NCBI RefSeq assembly: GCF_003858635.1
Contig: NZ_RQJO01000008.1
Span: 124,001-188,000, forward strand
Origin: Larkinella rosea
GTDB taxonomy: Bacteria; Bacteroidota; Bacteroidia; Cytophagales; Spirosomataceae
Length of the DNA stretch: 64,000 nt
Direction: 5' to 3'
Shown: piece by piece, positions 60,790 to 64,000 of the stretch
Layout of the letters: the number at the start of each line of letters is the position of its first letter
Position numbering within the stretch: position 1 is the first letter of the stretch
The notes under the pieces: model-generated
What the model was told of the DNA's origin: nothing
Databases searched by the model: none
The model's input: the letters and a program-made list of their open reading frames with translations, nothing else
Made by a program: the position numbers and the translations under genes

Positions 60790-63564
60790 TCAAAATTTGA
60801 AATTGTACGTAACCGTCGGGATCGCCTGCCCAAATATGGACAGTTTGTAACCCCGAACGATTCCGCCGACTGAATTGAAATAAACCGAATACGGATTTCG
60901 TCGACCGGTCAGGTTGTAAACTGCCACCGTCCAGGAGCTGTGGGCCAGCTTCTTGACCTTGTGATTGCCTTCGATGTTGAGCGACAGGTCGGTGCGGTAA
61001 TAATCCGGAATGCGGTACTGGTTTCGTTCGGAATAATAGACCCGCTGCGAACCGGCCAATTCGTATTTCGCCAGCGGCAAGGTGATGGGCCGCCCGGTGC
61101 TGTACGTAAAATTGAGCGAAATGCTAAACCGGCGGTTGATGCGGTAATTGCCGACCCAGGTCACGTCGTGTGGTTTATCGAAGTTGCTCGGATAATACTC
61201 ACCCTTGTTGATGATTTCCTGCGGTACGCTTTTGTCGATGCGTAAAAACGTGCGGGAATAGGTGTAACTCAGCCAGCCGTTAAACCGCCCGGTCAGTTTT
61301 TTAATCAGAAATTCAACGCCATAGGCAATGCCATTGGCCCGAACGACCTCCGTTTCCGGGTGGTGATTCATGATCAAAACGGCTCCGCTCCGGAAATCCA
61401 GCACGTTATCCATCGTTTTATAATAGCCTTCGACGGAGGTTTCGATGGTGTTGTTTCGCAAATTCTTGTAGAGACCGAGCGAAAACTGATCGCCGATCTG
61501 GGGCAAAATATTCGGATCACTCAGCTTCCAGGTGGCCGTTGGCGCAATGGCTGCGGTGTTCGAAAGCATGTGCAGATATTGCCGCATCCGGTTGAAACTG
61601 ACCTTGATCGACGCGTCGGGCGTAAAGGCGTAGCGTGCCGAAATGCGGTATTCCGGTCCATGGTAGGTTTGTATGTTCTTCCCGGCACCGTACGAAAGCG
61701 TATCCTGGATGTTGGCTTCCGTTCGGGGCGAACCATTCGGATAGACGTAAATATCTTTCGGTCCGAGGTAATTGAACAGGGAATACCGCAACCCGAAGCT
61801 GATCGAAAACCGGGGCGAAATATCAAACCGGTCGCCAATGTACAGCGCACTTTCGAGCGCTTTTTCGTTCGAAACCTGGTCCGGCCGGACGAGTGATTTT
61901 TCGCCTAACGGCTCGAATGTTCCCGGATGCAGGTTGTAGAGACTGGTGCTGATGCCAAAATCAATCGTGTGTTTGGCCGTCGGATAGTAGTTAAAATCAG
62001 TTTTAAACGTCGATTGATCGACCTGAAACTTCAGTTTGTAGGCATTAACCGGGTTTTCTTCGCTCGAAACCGAATAGCCGTAACGGCTCGTGGTGGCTGT
62101 AAAAACGCTGTATAGCTTCGTGTTGAAAATGTGTTTCCACTTCAGCGTCGCATTCAGGTTGTTGTAATTGTAAACCGTATCGCTGTTGAGCCGGAATGCG
62201 TCCTGGCTGTAATAACCGGTCAGGTACAGCGTATTTTTTTCGTTGAATTCGTGGGTAACGTGCGCATTCAGATCGTAGAAATTCGCCCGGCTGTTTTTGA
62301 ACGATTTGTTGTTCAGGCTTTTCAGCAGCCAGTCGGAATAAGTCGACCGCACGCCAATCAGAAACGACGATTTTTCCTTGATAATCGGCCCTTCGAGCGT
62401 CAGACGGCCCGTCAGAACGCCAATACCGCCCGAGCCTTCCAGTTTTTTCTTGTTGCCATCGCGCGTGGTCACTTCCAGCACCGACGACAACCGCCCGCCA
62501 TACCGCGACGGAATCCCGCTTTTATACAGCTCAACACTCTTGATCATGTCGGGATTGAAGGCCGAAAAGAAACCGAACAGGTGCGACGGATTGTAAACCG
62601 TCGCGTCGTTATAGAGAATCAGGTTCTGGTCGGTTGAGCCGCCCCGCACGTTCAGCCCCACGCTGCTTTCGCCCACCGATTTTACGCCCGGCAGCGTTAG
62701 CACCACTTTCAGCAGATCGGCTTCACCAAAGGCCGTGGGCACCTGTTTCAGCGTCCGGATGTCGAGCCGTTCCAACCCCATCTGCAAACCCGACACGTTC
62801 ACGTCCTTCTCAGCTTCGATCAGCACTTCTTTCAGCGCAATCACGTCGTCTTCCATCTCAATTTCCAGCTTGCCGTCGGAATACAGCATCACCTGCCGCT
62901 TCGTATCCTTCATGCCGATGCTGCGCACCTTGAGTTCGTGCCGTCCGCGCGGCAGCGTAATCGAGTAATAGCCAAACTGATCGGTGACGACACCGATGCG
63001 CGGTTTTTCGATGTAAACCGCCACGCCAATCACCGGCTCACCGGAGGCCGCATTGCGAATGTGCCCCGCCAGATTCGCATTGCCGGGCCGGATCGGATTG
63101 GTGGGTCGGCCAATGTTGAACAGTCGGGTTTCGAGCGTAATCCGCCGTTTTTCTTTCTCCGCCAGGTAATCGACAATCGTGGTGTCAGGCTCGGTCGACG
63201 TGCTGCCTCCCCGGTCAAAAAAACCGATCGGCAAATCCGTCCGGATGGCGCGTTCGGGCGTAATGAAAACCTGCTTTTTGGTGTCGATGGCGTAAAACAG
63301 ACTCGTGCCTTCGAGCACCTGCCGCAAAACCGCCGGTAACAATTGGTTGGTGTTCTGGTAATTGACCCGAATGCTGTCGACATCGCGGAGGTTATAAAAA
63401 AACCGGTAGCTGCTCTGGCTTTCAACCTCGCGCACAAACTCCACAAACGACACGTTGGTAAACGGCCCGCGAATTGGTTTCTCGGCGGTCTGCTGGCCGA
63501 AAGTGGTGGTCAGCGAAAGCACAAAACAGGAGAAGAGAAATAAGGTGCGGTAGAAATTCGTCAT
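60790..63564 (-). CDS. TonB-dependent receptor with N-terminal STN domain
   Basis: This 924-residue protein has a signal peptide (LFLFSCFVLSLTTTFGQQ). An STN-like domain follows (about 35-105: NVSFVEFVREVESQSSYRFFYNLRDVDS, LEGTSLFYAIDTKKQVFI), then a CarboxypepD_reg-like domain (NAASGEPVIGVAVYIEKPRIGVVTDQFGYYSI), a plug (GLNVRGGSTDQNLILYNDATVYNPSHLFGFFSAF) and a barrel ending YNFKF. It moves a ligand through the outer membrane using TonB; the STN domain often links to an anti-sigma FecR system, though none is visible here. It overlaps the preceding gene by four bases and leads the DUF4249 pair. Confidence 0.93.
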   Translation of the reverse strand: MTNFYRTLFLFSCFVLSLTTTFGQQTAEKPIRGPFTNVSFVEFVREVESQSSYRFFYNLRDVDSIRVNYQNTNQLLPAVLRQVLEGTSLFYAIDTKKQVFITPERAIRTDLPIGFFDRGGSTSTEPDTTIVDYLAEKEKRRITLETRLFNIGRPTNPIRPGNANLAGHIRNAASGEPVIGVAVYIEKPRIGVVTDQFGYYSITLPRGRHELKVRSIGMKDTKRQVMLYSDGKLEIEMEDDVIALKEVLIEAEKDVNVSGLQMGLERLDIRTLKQVPTAFGEADLLKVVLTLPGVKSVGESSVGLNVRGGSTDQNLILYNDATVYNPSHLFGFFSAFNPDMIKSVELYKSGIPSRYGGRLSSVLEVTTRDGNKKKLEGSGGIGVLTGRLTLEGPIIKEKSSFLIGVRSTYSDWLLKSLNNKSFKNSRANFYDLNAHVTHEFNEKNTLYLTGYYSQDAFRLNSDTVYNYNNLNATLKWKHIFNTKLYSVFTATTSRYGYSVSSEENPVNAYKLKFQVDQSTFKTDFNYYPTAKHTIDFGISTSLYNLHPGTFEPLGEKSLVRPDQVSNEKALESALYIGDRFDISPRFSISFGLRYSLFNYLGPKDIYVYPNGSPRTEANIQDTLSYGAGKNIQTYHGPEYRISARYAFTPDASIKVSFNRMRQYLHMLSNTAAIAPTATWKLSDPNILPQIGDQFSLGLYKNLRNNTIETSVEGYYKTMDNVLDFRSGAVLIMNHHPETEVVRANGIAYGVEFLIKKLTGRFNGWLSYTYSRTFLRIDKSVPQEIINKGEYYPSNFDKPHDVTWVGNYRINRRFSISLNFTYSTGRPITLPLAKYELAGSQRVYYSERNQYRIPDYYRTDLSLNIEGNHKVKKLAHSSWTVAVYNLTGRRNPYSVYFNSVGGIVRGYKLSIFGQAIPTVTYNFKF

Positions 63565-64000
63565 AACGATCGGGTTGCTTCGTCGTACTGTTGGGCAAGT
63601 TTGACAATCGCGGCTTCGCGGTCTTTGGCGAACTTGATGCGGTTTTCGCGGAGGTATTTTCGGAGGACTTTTTTCTGATCGGCAAACAGGTTCAATACCG
63701 ACCGTTTGGATTTAACCGGATAGAAAAGGCCATTTTTCCCGATGTAGTAATAGGTTACCGACAAGTATTCTTCTTTGACGGCATTTTGCACCAGTTCCGT
63801 GTTGATGGTTTTGATCCGCCGGGCCAGCACTTTCGACCGGCCGTCGTAGAGCTGGTCGTAAAAACCGGTGCGGAGTCCGACGTTGTGGGCCGTGTCGCGC
63901 ACGATGCGAACGAAGGTGTGGTTGGGAATCGAAAACCGGCTGATTTTGATGCCCTGTAACTGAATGCGGTATACGCTGTCAATGTGCGGTACCACCACCA
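63561..64000 (-). CDS. Unknown protein upstream of TonB receptor, 5' end cut by window edge
   Basis: The frame runs from the window edge to a TGA at 63561, so the true start is outside. The visible 146 codons include FSIPNHTFVRIVRDTAHNVGLRTGFYDQLYDGRSKVLARRIKTI, EEYLSVTYYYIGKNGLFYPVKSKRSVLNLF and a C-terminal Lys/Arg-rich helix with LRKYLRENRIKF. I do not recognise a domain. Similar proteins precede STN-type TonB receptors in Bacteroidota. Its stop overlaps the receptor start by four bases (ATGA), which makes co-translation likely. Confidence 0.6.
   Translation of the reverse strand, partial: VVVPHIDSVYRIQLQGIKISRFSIPNHTFVRIVRDTAHNVGLRTGFYDQLYDGRSKVLARRIKTINTELVQNAVKEEYLSVTYYYIGKNGLFYPVKSKRSVLNLFADQKKVLRKYLRENRIKFAKDREAAIVKLAQQYDEATRSL

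Overview
The window reads as a chromosome segment of a Bacteroidota member of the order Cytophagales, most like Spirosomataceae (Spirosoma/Larkinella relatives). The evidence is a SusC/SusD pair, several TonB-dependent receptor systems with DUF4249 lipoproteins, promoters of the TTTG-N20-TAnnTTTG type, starts without Shine-Dalgarno sequences, an atpD-atpC pair standing apart from other ATP synthase genes, and an 82-residue epsilon subunit. The genus is inference. I see no tRNA, rRNA, CRISPR array, insertion sequence or prophage.

Layout. 1-4.9 kb: a cut-off YHYH lipoprotein, an ABC ATPase overlapping a small membrane protein, and a tandem pair of 481-residue secreted TonB-domain proteins. 5-14.9 kb: housekeeping genes (serS, aspartate kinase, ribH, a TPR membrane protein, pdhA, recF, a YifB/ComM-type ATPase, galK), with a broken nucleotidyltransferase behind serS. 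14.9-15.6 kb: a PIN-domain toxin-antitoxin pair. 15.6-24.1 kb: exported catabolic proteins (Gfo/Idh/MocA oxidoreductase, M28 and S9 peptidases, an M23 peptidase, a beta-lactamase-like serine hydrolase). 24.2-35.3 kb: a sugar-use region with xylulokinase, a LacI regulator with two operator-like sites, a GH109-like oxidoreductase, SusC, SusD, a DUF3472 protein and a GHMP kinase. 35.3-35.8 kb: a stand-alone SAM-I-type riboswitch unit that ends in a 22-codon ORF and a terminator. 35.8-42 kb: small membrane proteins, a MacB-type ABC ATPase and a 1009-residue membrane TPR protein. 42.4-44.4 kb: atpD-atpC. 44.4-56 kb: an Rpn-family nuclease, an S41 peptidase, YraN, lipB, a degenerate exonuclease, RNase R, a cytosine deaminase, an FMN reductase, a CehA/McbA metallohydrolase and an unusual two-gene DUF pair. 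56-64 kb: a minus-strand operon of one unknown protein, a TonB receptor with an STN domain, two DUF4249 lipoproteins and a macroglobulin-like protein.

Two things stand out beyond ordinary gene content. First, the SAM-riboswitch unit (promoter, aptamer, 22-codon ORF, terminator) serves no methionine gene in the window. Its P1 stem ends on the start codon of the short ORF. Second, many intergenic gaps hold long, near-perfect inverted repeats with arms of 15-33 bp. Most have unrelated sequences, are built from short internal repeats, and lie between genes read in the same direction, including between atpD and atpC. One class (core ACGGACTAAAGTCCGT) occurs three times.
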